A stretch of 64,000 nt of DNA, from contig JAJDUK010000047.1 of NCBI GenBank assembly GCA_022826665.1, forward strand, positions 124,001-188,000, written 5' to 3'. The DNA comes from Alphaproteobacteria bacterium (GTDB lineage: Bacteria > Pseudomonadota > Alphaproteobacteria > UBA828). A model generated the notes under the pieces. The model searched no databases and was not told the DNA's origin. It saw nothing but the letters and a program-made list of their open reading frames with translations. Both the position numbers and the translations under genes were made by a program. Below are positions 29,508 through 38,572 of the stretch, piece by piece. Each line of letters opens with the position of its first letter. Position 1 is the stretch's first letter.

Positions 29508-30320
29508 ATGAGGCTGGAGGGGAAGACGGCCGTCGTGACCGGCGGCGGGCGCGGCATCGGGCGCGAGATCGGCCGCCGCTTCGCTGCCGAGGGCGCGCAC
29601 GTGCTGCTCGCCGACATCGACGGCGACCGGGCGGAGGCCGCGACGGACGAGATCGTCTCCACTGGCGGACAAGCGACGCCCTGCACCGCCGATGTCGGCA
29701 CGCCCGAGGGCGTCGGGCACATGTACGAGACGGCTCAGGACCGCTTCGGCGGGCGGCTCGACATCCTCATCAACAACGCCGGTATCGCCCATCACGGCGC
29801 CTTCCTCGAGCTTTCGTTCGAGGACTGGGAGCGGGTGCTGCGCAACAACCTGACCAGCGCCTTCCTCTGCGCGCAGGGCGCCGCACGCATCATGGCCGCG
29901 CACGGTGGAGGGCGGATCGTCAACATCGGTTCGATCTCGGGCCAGCGCGGTAGCTACGGGCGCACCGCCTACGGCGTCACCAAGGCGGGCATCCACCAGA
30001 TGACGCGGATCATGGCGGTGGAGCTCGGCCCGCGCGGCATCGCGGTCAATGCCATCGCGCCCGGCCCCATCGACACCGGCATCACCAGCATGGGGCCGGA
30101 TCAGGAGCGCCGCTACCTGGAGCGGATCCCGCTGGAGCGCTTCGGCCACGCCCGCGACATCGCGGGCACGGCGCTCTTCCTCGCGAGCGACGACGCGGCG
30201 TACCTTACCGGCAGCGTCGTCAACGTGGACGGCGGCTTCGACGCCGCCGGCCTCATCTTCAGCTACACGGAACTCACCACGGTGAAGAGCGATGTCCGAG
30301 ACTCCTCCAAGAGCGACTGA
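29508..30320 (+). CDS. Short-chain dehydrogenase/reductase (SDR), classical
   Basis: 270 residues. TGGGRGIGREI cofactor motif, NNAGIAHHGAF, catalytic Ser in GSISGQRGSYGRTAYGVTKAG with the YxxxK, and GSVVNVDGGFDAAG near the end. ATG at 29508; a TTG at 29499 in frame is also possible because GGAGG lies very close to the ATG. Divergent from the previous SDR and followed within a few bases by a third SDR-like gene. Confidence 0.88.
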   Translation: MRLEGKTAVVTGGGRGIGREIGRRFAAEGAHVLLADIDGDRAEAATDEIVSTGGQATPCTADVGTPEGVGHMYETAQDRFGGRLDILINNAGIAHHGAFLELSFEDWERVLRNNLTSAFLCAQGAARIMAAHGGGRIVNIGSISGQRGSYGRTAYGVTKAGIHQMTRIMAVELGPRGIAVNAIAPGPIDTGITSMGPDQERRYLERIPLERFGHARDIAGTALFLASDDAAYLTGSVVNVDGGFDAAGLIFSYTELTTVKSDVRDSSKSD

Positions 30321-30324
30321 GCCG

Positions 30325-31077
30325 ATGAAAATCAAGGGATGCGAGGCCTTCGTCACCGGCGGCGCCGGCGGCATCGGCACGCCCCTGGTAGCGGCGCTGG
30401 CCGCACGCGGCGCCCGGCGCATTTACGCCGCGGACTTGCCGGCGGTGCTTGCGAAGGCGAGGTTCCCGGAGGGAACGGACGTGGAGCCTTTGGCTCTCGA
30501 CGTGACCGACGAGGCGGCGGTCCAACGCGCCGCGGAGCAGTGCGCGGGCGTCACGCTGGTAATCAACAACGCCGCCATCGTCGCCTGGGAAGGCGTGATG
30601 AGCGCGCCCACTCTCACCACCGCGCGCACCGTGTTCGAGATCAACTACTGGGGCTATCTGCACGTGGCGCGAGCCCTCGCCCCGGTGCTGGCGCGGAACG
30701 GCGGCGGCGCGATGGCCAACGTGCTTTCCGAGGTAGCGCGGGTGAACGCGCCCTTCTGCGGCTCCTATTCCGCGAGCAAAGCGGCGGTCTGGTCCGCAAC
30801 CCAGTGCATGCGGGCCGAGCTCGCCGCCCAAGGCACCCACGTGCTCGCGGTCTTTCCAAGCTCGACCGACACCCCGATGGTCGCGGGCTTCGGCGGCGAG
30901 AAGCAGCCGCCCGAGGCGGTCGCAAAGGGCATTTGCGACGCACTGGAAGAAGGCGTGGAGGACGTCTGCATCGGCGCCCATTCGCTCTATACCGAGGCGC
31001 TGATGCGGAACGATCCCAAGGCTGGGGAGCGCGAGTTTGGGGCCATGCTGCCCGGCGCCGACGCTATCCCCGATTAG
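30325..31077 (+). CDS. SDR family oxidoreductase, divergent
   Basis: About 250 residues. The Rossmann start KGCEAFVTGGAGGIGTPLV and YSASKAAVWSATQCM (YxxxK) are present. The usual NNAG motif reads NNAAIVAWEG, and the region before the active Tyr is short. The ATG at 30325 gives the same spacing to the glycine motif as in its neighbours. Another ATG at 30292 would overlap the previous gene by 29 bp. Probably co-translated with the preceding SDR. Substrate unknown. Confidence 0.84.
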   Translation: MKIKGCEAFVTGGAGGIGTPLVAALAARGARRIYAADLPAVLAKARFPEGTDVEPLALDVTDEAAVQRAAEQCAGVTLVINNAAIVAWEGVMSAPTLTTARTVFEINYWGYLHVARALAPVLARNGGGAMANVLSEVARVNAPFCGSYSASKAAVWSATQCMRAELAAQGTHVLAVFPSSTDTPMVAGFGGEKQPPEAVAKGICDALEEGVEDVCIGAHSLYTEALMRNDPKAGEREFGAMLPGADAIPD

Positions 31078-31110
31078 ATTCGGCGTTTCGCGGGCGAGCG
31101 CCGGTTCCTT

Positions 31111-31137
31111 ATTCAATTTTGAGGCCTAAAATTGAAT
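31111..31137. promoter_or_regulatory. Palindromic operator-like site upstream of the Fic gene
   Basis: ATTCAATTTT at 31111-31120 and AAAATTGAAT at 31128-31137 form a perfect 10-bp inverted repeat around GAGGCCT. A third identical half-site AAAATTGAAT lies at 31294-31303, just before the ribosome site of the Fic gene, and a related ACTTGAATAAGG at about 31160-31171. The whole 240-bp gap is AT-rich compared with its flanks. A repressor or the C-terminal winged helix of the Fic protein itself could bind here; that is inference. Confidence 0.5.
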
Positions 31138-31251
31138 AGCGTCGCGCGTTATCTAAGAAACTTGAATAAGGCGGTGGTAGCTCACCTGCCAGCGGTCGGC
31201 GACCCGGCGGACATTCCGGAATTGCTGGCGCAACGGGCAGCGCGCTATTAA
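31132..31251 (+). CDS. Possible 39-residue reading frame or gene remnant
   Basis: A TTG-initiated frame encodes a 39-residue peptide with protein-like composition (HLPAVGDPADIPELLAQRAARY at its end, cut here to the stop at 31249). It has no convincing ribosome site and overlaps the operator-like palindrome. It could be the remnant of a longer gene, a leader peptide, or chance. Confidence 0.2.
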   Translation: MNSVARYLRNLNKAVVAHLPAVGDPADIPELLAQRAARY

Positions 31252-31317
31252 GTTTTAGCTGAAAAATATTAATAATGCGGCGCGTCATTGAGCAAAATTG
31301 AATGAGGTGGGGGCGCC

Positions 31318-32481
31318 ATGCAGCGTGGGGAGATCGGTAGGTACGAAATCACGAGTGCGGGCAGCGAGCAAGTTCGCGCCTTCGTACCACTGCCGCTGCC
31401 GCCAAACCCTCCTCTGACTCTGGATGGCTCCCTGCAACGCACACTCGAGGCCGCGACCCTCGCCTTGGGGCGGCTCGACGCGATCTCGACCCTGCTGCCC
31501 GATGAGACAATCTTCCTGTACACCTATGTGCGCAAGGAAGCCGTTCTCTCCTCCCAGATCGAGGGGACGCAATCCACGCTATCGGACCTATTGCTGTTCG
31601 AGTTGGAGGAGGCGCCCGGCGTTCCAGTCGAAGACGTCGTCGAGGTTTCGAACTACGTAGCGGCTCTCAATCACGGCCTCCATCGGTTGGAGGAGGACTT
31701 TCCGCTCAGCAATCGGCTGATCCGCGAGATTCACCGAGTCTTGCTGTCTCGCGGCCGAGGAAGCGACAAGGCGCCGGGCGAATTTCGCCGCCTCCAGAAC
31801 TGGATCGGCGGCGCGCGGCCAGGCGACGCCGAGTTCGTGCCACCGCCCCACACCGCCGTGCCGGATTGCATGACGGCGCTCGAACGTTTCTACCATGCGG
31901 ATGACGGGATGCCCTTCCTCATCCGCGCAGGACTGGCACATGTCCAGTTCGAAACCATCCATCCCTTCCTGGACGGCAACGGGCGTGTGGGACGACTGCT
32001 GATCACACTCCTGCTCTGCAATGCGGGTGTGCTACGCCAGCCTCTCCTCTACCTGAGCCTTTATTTCAAGCAACGCCGCAGTGAGTACTACGACCTGTTA
32101 AATCGCGTGCGCCGCACCGGCGACTGGGAGGAATGGCTCGCATTCTTCCTCGAAGGTGTGCGGGTTACGGCCGAGGGCGCGGTCACCACATCCCGCCGCT
32201 TGGTGGACGTGTTCGCGTCGGATAGGGCCGCTATCGAACGACAAATCGGCCGCCGCGCGGGCTCGGCGATACGAGTGCACGATGCGTTGAAGGCGCGGCC
32301 AGTCGTGTCGCTACCCCAGGTTTGTGTTCAAACCAGCCTGTCGTTCCCGGCCGCATCAGCTGCGATGCAGTCGCTCGTAGAACAAGGCATCGCACGCGAA
32401 CTGACTGGCAGGACCCGCAACAGAAAGTTCGCCTACGACAGCTACCTCTCCATCCTTGCCGAAGGAACCGAGGTGCCCTGA
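31318..32481 (+). CDS. Fic family protein adenylyltransferase with winged-helix C-terminus
   Basis: Transfers AMP from ATP to a Ser/Thr/Tyr hydroxyl on a target protein. 387 residues. N-terminal helical Fic_N region, the inhibitory motif (S/T)xxxE(G/N) as S78-E82-G83 in LSSQIEGTQS, the active loop HPFLDGNGRVGR at 215-226 with catalytic His, and a C-terminal helix-turn-helix-like part (about 310-375). The N-terminal placement of the inhibitory helix makes it class II, like the Shewanella SoFic. RBS GAGGTGGGGG before ATG. Preceded by AT-rich repeats, so probably self- or growth-regulated. No antitoxin gene is adjacent, as expected for class II. Confidence 0.92.
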   Translation: MQRGEIGRYEITSAGSEQVRAFVPLPLPPNPPLTLDGSLQRTLEAATLALGRLDAISTLLPDETIFLYTYVRKEAVLSSQIEGTQSTLSDLLLFELEEAPGVPVEDVVEVSNYVAALNHGLHRLEEDFPLSNRLIREIHRVLLSRGRGSDKAPGEFRRLQNWIGGARPGDAEFVPPPHTAVPDCMTALERFYHADDGMPFLIRAGLAHVQFETIHPFLDGNGRVGRLLITLLLCNAGVLRQPLLYLSLYFKQRRSEYYDLLNRVRRTGDWEEWLAFFLEGVRVTAEGAVTTSRRLVDVFASDRAAIERQIGRRAGSAIRVHDALKARPVVSLPQVCVQTSLSFPAASAAMQSLVEQGIARELTGRTRNRKFAYDSYLSILAEGTEVP

Positions 32482-32524
32482 TGCTACGCATACCAAAACC
32501 ATGACCGCGGCGAGAGGGAGTGCC

Positions 32525-33361
32525 ATGATGCGGACCGTGAGATTGCCGGGAGGCGACGAGGTCGTGGCCCTCGGCCAGGGCACGTGGCGCATGGGCGAGC
32601 GCCGAGGGGCGCGCAAGGACGAAGTGGCGGCGCTTCAGCACGGCATTGCCTGCGGCATGACGCTTATCGACACGGCGGAGATGTACGGCTCCGGCGGCGC
32701 TGAGAAGGTGATCGGCGAAGCCATCCGAGGGCAGCGCGACAAGGTCTACTTGGTGAGCAAGGTCCTGCCGTCGAACGCCGGGCGCAAGCGCATGAAGCGC
32801 GCCTGCGAGAAGAGCCTGAAGTGCCTCGGCACCGATTATCTGGACCTCTACCTGCTGCACTGGCGCAGCGGCGTCTCCCTCGACGAGACCATCGAGGGCT
32901 TCCTCGCGCTGCAGGAGGCGGGCAAGATCCGCCGCTTCGGGGTCAGCAACTTCGACATCGACGACATGAAGGAGCTGTGGGAGACCCCGGACGGCCAGGG
33001 CTGCCAGACCAACCAGATCCTCTACAACCTGTCGCGGCGCTGGCCGGAGGGAGCGCTGATGGACTGGTCCCGGCGCCATGGCCAGCCGCTGATGATCTAT
33101 TCGCCGCTGGAGCAGGGCAGGCTGCCGGCGGGCGGTGCGCTCGGCGCGATCGCCGCCGCTCGCGGCGTGACGACGATGCAGGTGGCGCTCGCCTGGGTGC
33201 TTCGCCACGAGGACGTGTTCGTCGTGCCCAAGGCGAGCCGCATCGCCCATGTCGATGAGAATCTGGGCGTGCTCGACATCGTGCTCACCGACGACGAGCT
33301 TGCCGCCTTGGATAAGGACTTTCCTCCGCCCGAAGGCGGCGCGCCTCTAGAGATTCTATAG
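32525..33361 (+). CDS. Aldo/keto reductase
   Basis: 278 residues, NADPH-dependent carbonyl reductase of the (beta/alpha)8 aldo-keto family. Catalytic tetrad is visible: D and Y in IDTAEMYGSGGAE, K in VYLVSKVLP, H in LYLLHWRSG. The cofactor end has VVPKASRIAHVDENLG. ATG at 32525 preceded by GAGAGGGAG; a second ATG follows directly. The gene is a short-form AKR similar to DkgA/YeaE types; physiological substrate not predicted. Confidence 0.9.
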   Translation: MMRTVRLPGGDEVVALGQGTWRMGERRGARKDEVAALQHGIACGMTLIDTAEMYGSGGAEKVIGEAIRGQRDKVYLVSKVLPSNAGRKRMKRACEKSLKCLGTDYLDLYLLHWRSGVSLDETIEGFLALQEAGKIRRFGVSNFDIDDMKELWETPDGQGCQTNQILYNLSRRWPEGALMDWSRRHGQPLMIYSPLEQGRLPAGGALGAIAAARGVTTMQVALAWVLRHEDVFVVPKASRIAHVDENLGVLDIVLTDDELAALDKDFPPPEGGAPLEIL

Positions 33362-33379
33362 AATGCGCTGCGGGAAGCG

Positions 33380-34270
33380 TCAGTCTCCCTGGCCGATCAT
33401 CTTCATGATGCCGGAAAAATCGTCCGCCCCGTTGCCGGCGTTGCAGAAGAGTGTATAGAGCGCCGCAGCTTCCGCGCCGAGCGGCGATGCCGCGCCGGCT
33501 GAGGCCGCAGCGGTCTGGGCGAGGCGCAGGTCCTTCAGCATCATGGCCGCCGTGAAGCCCGGCGCGTAGTCGCGGTTGGACGGCGCGTTCGGCACCGGCC
33601 CCGGCACCGGGCAGTAGGAGGTGAGCGCCCAGCACTGGCCGGTCGCCTTGGAGACGATGTCGAAGAGGGTCTGGCGCTCCAGCCCGAGCCGGTCCGCCAT
33701 CCCGAAGGCCTCGCAGACCCCGATCATCGAGACCGCGAGGATCAGGTTGTTGCAGACTTTGGCAGTCTGCCCGGCGCCCGATGCGCCGGCGTGGATCACG
33801 GCCTTGCCCATGTCGCCCAGCACCGGCCGGGCGCGCTCCACCGAGTCCGCCTCGCCGCCCACCATGAAGGTCAGCGTGCCAGCCGCAGCGCCGGCGACGC
33901 CGCCCGAGACCGGCGCATCCAGCAGCGGCCAGCCGCCCTCGGCCGCCGTCGCGGCGACCGCGCGGGCGGTATCGACGTCGATGGTCGAGCAGTCGATCAG
34001 CAGCGTGCCGGGCGCGGCAACCGAAAGCACCCCGCCTTCGCCGCGATAGACCTCCGACACCTCGCCGCCGGCGGGAAGCATGGTGACGACCACCTCGCGC
34101 CCGGCCGCGGCCTCGGCCACCGTGCTCGCCGTTGCACAACCTGCCTCTCGGGCTCTCTCCACGGCATCCGCGCTGATGTCGAAGGCGGAGACGGCATGGC
34201 CGGCCTTCGCCAGATTGGCGGCCATCGGCCCTCCCATGTTGCCGAGCCCGATGAAACCCACTTCAGCCAT
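33380..34270 (-). CDS. mmsB: 3-hydroxyisobutyrate dehydrogenase
   Basis: Oxidises 3-hydroxyisobutyrate to methylmalonate semialdehyde in valine degradation. 296 residues, normal length. The NAD site GLGNMGGPMAANL is at residues 8-20, the substrate motif DAPVSGGVAGAAAGTLTFMVGG near 117, and the catalytic Lys in GAGQTAKVCNNLIL. It stands 53 bp downstream of the hydrolase gene and then the dehydrogenase gene, in reaction order reversed. Beta-hydroxyacid dehydrogenases with other substrates look similar, but the neighbours make this assignment strong. MmsA is not in the window. Confidence 0.9.
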   Translation of the reverse strand: MAEVGFIGLGNMGGPMAANLAKAGHAVSAFDISADAVERAREAGCATASTVAEAAAGREVVVTMLPAGGEVSEVYRGEGGVLSVAAPGTLLIDCSTIDVDTARAVAATAAEGGWPLLDAPVSGGVAGAAAGTLTFMVGGEADSVERARPVLGDMGKAVIHAGASGAGQTAKVCNNLILAVSMIGVCEAFGMADRLGLERQTLFDIVSKATGQCWALTSYCPVPGPVPNAPSNRDYAPGFTAAMMLKDLRLAQTAAASAGAASPLGAEAAALYTLFCNAGNGADDFSGIMKMIGQGD

Positions 34271-34323
34271 ATCGAAATCTCCCTCACCTGTCGCTCGCCG
34301 TCAGCGGCGCTATTTCCGACCCG

Positions 34324-35391
34324 TCACCACGTCATGTCGCCCTTGGGCGGCTTCTCGAAATAGGCATCGACCGCCGTCGCCGTCACCTCCTCCAGACGCG
34401 CCGGGCGCCAGGCCGGGTTGCGGTCTTTGTCGACGATCTGGGCGCGGATGCCCTCGAAGAAGTCGAAGCCCAAGTTGCAGTGCATGGCGAGCCGGTATTC
34501 CAGCGCCATCGCCTCCTCGAAGTCCCGCTCACCGTACTCCGTGAGCTGTTTGTATGAGACCTTGAGGCTGGTCGGTGATTTCTGGAGGAGTGTCTCAAGT
34601 GTCTCCGCCGCCCAGTCGGAGCCCTCGGCCTCGAGGTTGGCGACGATTTCCTCCACCGAGCCTGCGTCGAAGCAGGGGTCGATCGCCGCCTGGTGAGCAG
34701 CGAGCGGGGCGGAACCGAGGTCCGCGGCGCTCTCCGCGAGAATCCGGTCGATCGCCGCGTGCGCATCGCCACTGAGGTCCGCCGCCAGCAGGATCTCGTC
34801 CAGCGCCTGCAGGGCGTCGCTTGCTACCACGTGGGTCGCGAGCCCGAGATAGAGCGAGTCCGCCGCGCCGATGCGCGCACCCGTGAGGCCGAGATAGAGC
34901 CCGGTCTTGCCCCTGAGCCTGGGCAGGAAGTACGTCGCGCCGACATCGGGGAAGAGCCCGATCCCTGTCTCCGGCATGGCGAAGAGCGCGCGCTCGGTCA
35001 TCACGCGGTGCGAGCCATGAATCGATATTCCGACGCCGCCGCCCATCACCACGCCGTCGATCAGTGCCACGTAGGGCTTCGGATAACGGAAGACGAAGGT
35101 GTTGAGCCGGTATTCCTGGGCGTAGAAGACGGTGGCGAAGTCGCGCTCCGGATCGTCCCGCTCGCCGTAGAGGAGGCGAATATCGCCGCCGGCGCAGAAA
35201 GGCACGCGCCCGTCCTCGCGCGCGGCGCCGCGGATAACCACGGCGGCGATCGCAGGATCCTCCGCCCACTCCTTGAGCCTCGCGTCGAGGTCCAGCACCA
35301 TCGGCTGGGTCAGCGCGTTCAGCGCCTTGGGCCGGTTCAGCGTGACACTGCCGACCCGACCCTTCCGTTCCAGGATGATCTCGTCGCTCAC
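34324..35391 (-). CDS. 3-hydroxyisobutyryl-CoA hydrolase (crotonase fold)
   Basis: Releases CoA from 3-hydroxyisobutyryl-CoA in valine catabolism. 355 residues, longer than plain enoyl-CoA hydratases (about 260), as usual for this hydrolase. Start is a GTG at 35391 (SDEIILERKGRVGSVTLNRP). Oxyanion-hole segments: FCAGGDIRLLYGE, DGVVMGGGVGISIHGSHR and FAMPETGIGLFPDVGATYFL, the latter with the family Glu and Asp. C-terminal LEYRLAMHCNLGFDFFEGIRAQIVDKDRNP is typical of this group. Same strand and order as the acyl-CoA dehydrogenase and mmsB. Confidence 0.9.
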   Translation of the reverse strand: MSDEIILERKGRVGSVTLNRPKALNALTQPMVLDLDARLKEWAEDPAIAAVVIRGAAREDGRVPFCAGGDIRLLYGERDDPERDFATVFYAQEYRLNTFVFRYPKPYVALIDGVVMGGGVGISIHGSHRVMTERALFAMPETGIGLFPDVGATYFLPRLRGKTGLYLGLTGARIGAADSLYLGLATHVVASDALQALDEILLAADLSGDAHAAIDRILAESAADLGSAPLAAHQAAIDPCFDAGSVEEIVANLEAEGSDWAAETLETLLQKSPTSLKVSYKQLTEYGERDFEEAMALEYRLAMHCNLGFDFFEGIRAQIVDKDRNPAWRPARLEEVTATAVDAYFEKPPKGDMTW

Positions 35392-35473
35392 GGTCGCTCC
35401 GCACCGGTCAAATGCCGGCGCATCCTACGGATAAGCCCTCAATGGGGAAATAGGCGCTTGGTGGTGTCCCGCC

Positions 35474-36613
35474 TCACTCCGCCAGCAGGCGGCGGGCGAT
35501 GATGAGGCGCATGATCTCGTTGGTGCCTTCGAGGATCTGGTGGACCCGCAGGTCGCGCAGATGGCGCTCCACGGGGAAATCCATCAGGTAGCCGTAGCCG
35601 CCGAGCAGTTGGAGCGCCTGGTTGCAGACCTCGAAGCCCGTGTCGGTGGCCAAGCGCTTGGCCATGGCGATGGTGGCGGTGGCACCGTCCTCCCGCGCGT
35701 CGAGCGCGGCCGCCGCCCGGTGGATCATCAGGCGGGCGGCTTCGAGGTTCGTCGCCATGTCGGCGAGCGTGAACTGGAGCGCCTGGAAGTTGGCGAGCTT
35801 GCGGCCGAACTGCTCGCGCTGGAGCAGATGATCGCGGGCGATCTCCAGACTCGCCTGGGCTGCGCCGATCGAGCAGGCCCCGATGTTGATACGCCCGCCG
35901 TCGAGCCCCGCCATGGCGATCTTGAAGCCCTGGCCTTCGGCGCCAATCAGGTTCTCCGCCGGCACGCGGCAGTCCTCGAAGATCACCATCGCGGTCGGCT
36001 GGCTGTGCCAGCCGAGCTTCTTCTCCTGCGCGCCGAAGCCGAGGCCGGGCGTATCGCGCTCGACCGCGATGCAGGAGATGCCGCCCGGGCCCGGGCCGCC
36101 CGTCCGCACCATGCATACGTAGACATCCGCGTGGCCGCCGCCCGAGATGAACGCCTTGGTGCCGTTGAGCACGTAGTGCTCGCCGTCCCTGCGCGCGCTG
36201 GTCTTGAGCGAGGCGGCGTCGGAGCCCGAGCCCGGCTCGGTCAGGCAATAGCTCGCGAAGTGCTCCATGCTCGCAAGACGCGGCAGGAAGCGCTTGCGCT
36301 GGGCCTCGCCGCCGAAGCGGTCGATCATCCAGGACGCCATGTTGTGGATCGAGATATAGGCTGCGGTCGACGCACAGCCTCGCGCCAGGCCCTCGAAGAT
36401 CAGCGCGGCGTCGAGCCGAGTGAGGTTCGATCCGCCGACATCGTCGCCCACGTAGATGCCGCCGAAGCCGAGGGTGGCGGCCTTGCGTAGGGTCTCCACC
36501 GGAAAGGTGCAGTCCCGGTCCCACTGGGGGGCGTAAGGGGCAAGCTCGTTCTCGGCAAAGCTCTGCGCGAGCGCGCGGAACGCCTCTTGCTCTTCCGAAA
36601 GGCTGAAATCCAT
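35474..36613 (-). CDS. Acyl-CoA dehydrogenase, probably isobutyryl-CoA dehydrogenase
   Basis: FAD enzyme that introduces the double bond into the valine-derived isobutyryl-CoA. 379 residues, normal length. Marks: [19 protein letters not shown] (FAD/acyl contacts), [11 protein letters not shown], and catalytic Glu in the [15 protein letters not shown] tail. First gene of the three-gene valine set. Specificity (isobutyryl, 2-methylbutyryl or short linear) cannot be fixed by sequence alone; the partners point to isobutyryl-CoA. A separate methacrylyl-CoA hydratase is not seen in the group. Confidence 0.88.
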   Translation of the reverse strand: MDFSLSEEQEAFRALAQSFAENELAPYAPQWDRDCTFPVETLRKAATLGFGGIYVGDDVGGSNLTRLDAALIFEGLARGCASTAAYISIHNMASWMIDRFGGEAQRKRFLPRLASMEHFASYCLTEPGSGSDAASLKTSARRDGEHYVLNGTKAFISGGGHADVYVCMVRTGGPGPGGISCIAVERDTPGLGFGAQEKKLGWHSQPTAMVIFEDCRVPAENLIGAEGQGFKIAMAGLDGGRINIGACSIGAAQASLEIARDHLLQREQFGRKLANFQALQFTLADMATNLEAARLMIHRAAAALDAREDGATATIAMAKRLATDTGFEVCNQALQLLGGYGYLMDFPVERHLRDLRVHQILEGTNEIMRLIIARRLLAE

Positions 36614-36620
36614 CGTCGGC

Positions 36621-37715
36621 CTAACTTAGCGAGCGCCGGCGCACCTGGGCGAGGCGAAATATCAGGGGAGCCACGATCACGATCAGCATGATTCGGGCAA
36701 TGTGGTGGGTCGAAACGAAGGCGGCAGCACTCCCCATGGTGAGCGCGATCAGGCTCATCTCGGCGAGCCCGCCGGGGGCGAACGCGAGGAACAGGACCGG
36801 GCCCGATTGACCCGCGACGGCGGCGAGGCCGTAGGCCGCGCCGGCCGTGACCAGCACCATCATCACCCCCACCAGCCCAGCCAGCAGCATGATTCGCCTA
36901 AGCTCGCTGAACGCCATGCCGACGAAGCGCGCGCCGATGGCGCCGCCGAGCACCACCTGGGCGGCTGCAATCAGCTCGCCGGGCGGCTGCGCTGAGACCA
37001 CCCCGCTCAGGTGCAGGGCGGCGCTCAGCACCATCGGCCCCACAAGTTGCGCCGCCGGCACCTTGAGCGCCTTCGCCGCCGGGTAGCCCACCAGCGCACA
37101 GGCGATCAGCGCGAGGATGTCGATCCAGTCTGCCGACTCGCCGGCGGGCACCGGCAGGCCCACCGGGGCGACCCCCTCGACCAGCCGGAAGTAGAAGGCG
37201 ATCAGGAAGACGGCGACGAGGATGCGCGTGGCGTGGGTGAGCGAGATCGTGCGCCCGTCGCCGCCCATGCTCTCGCCCAGCACCATCATCTCGCTGAGCC
37301 CGCCCGGCATCGACGAGAAGTAGGCGGACACCCGGTCGTAGCCCCCCAGCTTGCGGAAGACGACATAGGCCATGCCTGCCGCCAACGCCGTGGAGAGCAC
37401 CACGCCCGAGAGGCCGACGTACCACTCCGCGATCCGGCCGAAGAGGTCGATGGTGAACTGGCTCCCCAGCAGCACGCCGAGGATCGCGATCATGACGTTG
37501 CGGACCTGGGCGGGGACCATGATCGGCGCCCCGGCGAGCGCCGCCCCTGTCGCCACGGTCATGGCGCCCAGCATCCAGGGCAGCGGCAGCGCGAGAGCGA
37601 AAAAGATTGCCCCGCCGACGGTGCCGAGGCCGACGGCCAGCGCAAAGCGCAAACCGGCGATGCGCAGCCGCGCGGCCTGCCAGCGCGGGCCGAATGGGAT
37701 GTCGAACGGTTTCAC
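36621..37715 (-). CDS. AbrB-family integral membrane protein (PF05145-type)
   Basis: 364 residues, about ten hydrophobic segments. The internal duplication typical of this family is visible: the motif [15 protein letters not shown] in the first half recurs as [15 protein letters not shown] in the second. The family name refers to a B. subtilis regulator label, but the proteins are membrane proteins of poorly known, probably transport-related function. The GTG at 37715 is the first good start after the NAD-kinase stop; the open frame further upstream overlaps nadK. Downstream it nearly touches the acyl-CoA dehydrogenase. Confidence 0.83.
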   Translation of the reverse strand: MKPFDIPFGPRWQAARLRIAGLRFALAVGLGTVGGAIFFALALPLPWMLGAMTVATGAALAGAPIMVPAQVRNVMIAILGVLLGSQFTIDLFGRIAEWYVGLSGVVLSTALAAGMAYVVFRKLGGYDRVSAYFSSMPGGLSEMMVLGESMGGDGRTISLTHATRILVAVFLIAFYFRLVEGVAPVGLPVPAGESADWIDILALIACALVGYPAAKALKVPAAQLVGPMVLSAALHLSGVVSAQPPGELIAAAQVVLGGAIGARFVGMAFSELRRIMLLAGLVGVMMVLVTAGAAYGLAAVAGQSGPVLFLAFAPGGLAEMSLIALTMGSAAAFVSTHHIARIMLIVIVAPLIFRLAQVRRRSLS

Positions 37716-37746
37716 GGGCCGCCCCCGGCTCGCGGCGCCACACCCC

Positions 37747-38514
37747 TCAGGGGGTGAACTGCTCGGTGAGGATGCGCTCGGTGAGGCTGTGCTCGGGATC
37801 GAACAGGAGGTTGATCGCCGTCGCGTGATCGACCGCGACCTCGACCGACGCCACGTCGCGCACCTCGGTGTAATCGGCAACCGCGCTGACCGGGCGCTTG
37901 TCGTGCTCGATCACCTCGAGCCGCACGGTGGCCTCGTGCAGCAGCAGGGCGCCACGCCAGCGGCGCGGGCGGAAGGCGCTGATCGGCGTGAGCGCCAAGA
38001 TGTTGGCGCCGAGCGGTATGATCGGGCCGTGGGCCGAAAGGTTGTAGGCGGTGCTGCCGGCGGGCGTCGCCACGATCACGCCGTCGCAGATCAGTTCTTC
38101 CACCCGCACGACGCCGTCCACGCTGATCCTGATTTTTGCGGCCTGGCGGGTCTCCCGCAGCATCGAGACCTCGTTGATGGCGAGCGCTTCCCGCGTCTCG
38201 CCGTGGATCGTCTCGGCCCGCATGCTGAGGGGGTGCAGGACCGTGCTGTGCGCCTGCTCCAGCCGCGTGGGCAGGTCGTCAAGGGAGAATTCGTTCATCA
38301 GGAAGCCGACCGTGCCCCGGCTCATGCCGTAGATCGGCTTGCCCTGGCGCAGGAGCCGGTGCTGCGTCTCCAGCATGAAACCGTCGCCGCCGAGGGCAAT
38401 GATGACGTCAGCGTCGGTTGGCTCGGTCAGGGAGTAGCGTGCGGCGATCTCGGCCAGCGCGTCTTGAGCATCGGCGGCGGTCGACGCGACGGCGGCCATC
38501 CTCCGATAACGCAT
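37747..38514 (-). CDS. nadK: NAD kinase
   Basis: Phosphorylates NAD+ to NADP+ with ATP or polyphosphate. 255 residues, the alphaproteobacterial length. Signature [15 protein letters not shown] (GGDG), [22 protein letters not shown] and [22 protein letters not shown] are all present. It lies 58 bp downstream of the moaA stop, on the same strand. Confidence 0.94.
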   Translation of the reverse strand: MRYRRMAAVASTAADAQDALAEIAARYSLTEPTDADVIIALGGDGFMLETQHRLLRQGKPIYGMSRGTVGFLMNEFSLDDLPTRLEQAHSTVLHPLSMRAETIHGETREALAINEVSMLRETRQAAKIRISVDGVVRVEELICDGVIVATPAGSTAYNLSAHGPIIPLGANILALTPISAFRPRRWRGALLLHEATVRLEVIEHDKRPVSAVADYTEVRDVASVEVAVDHATAINLLFDPEHSLTERILTEQFTP

Positions 38515-38572
38515 GGGGTCTCCCGATGGACTACGCCGAAGCGGCGCGGAGCGCGGGCTTGGCGGCGGCCGG

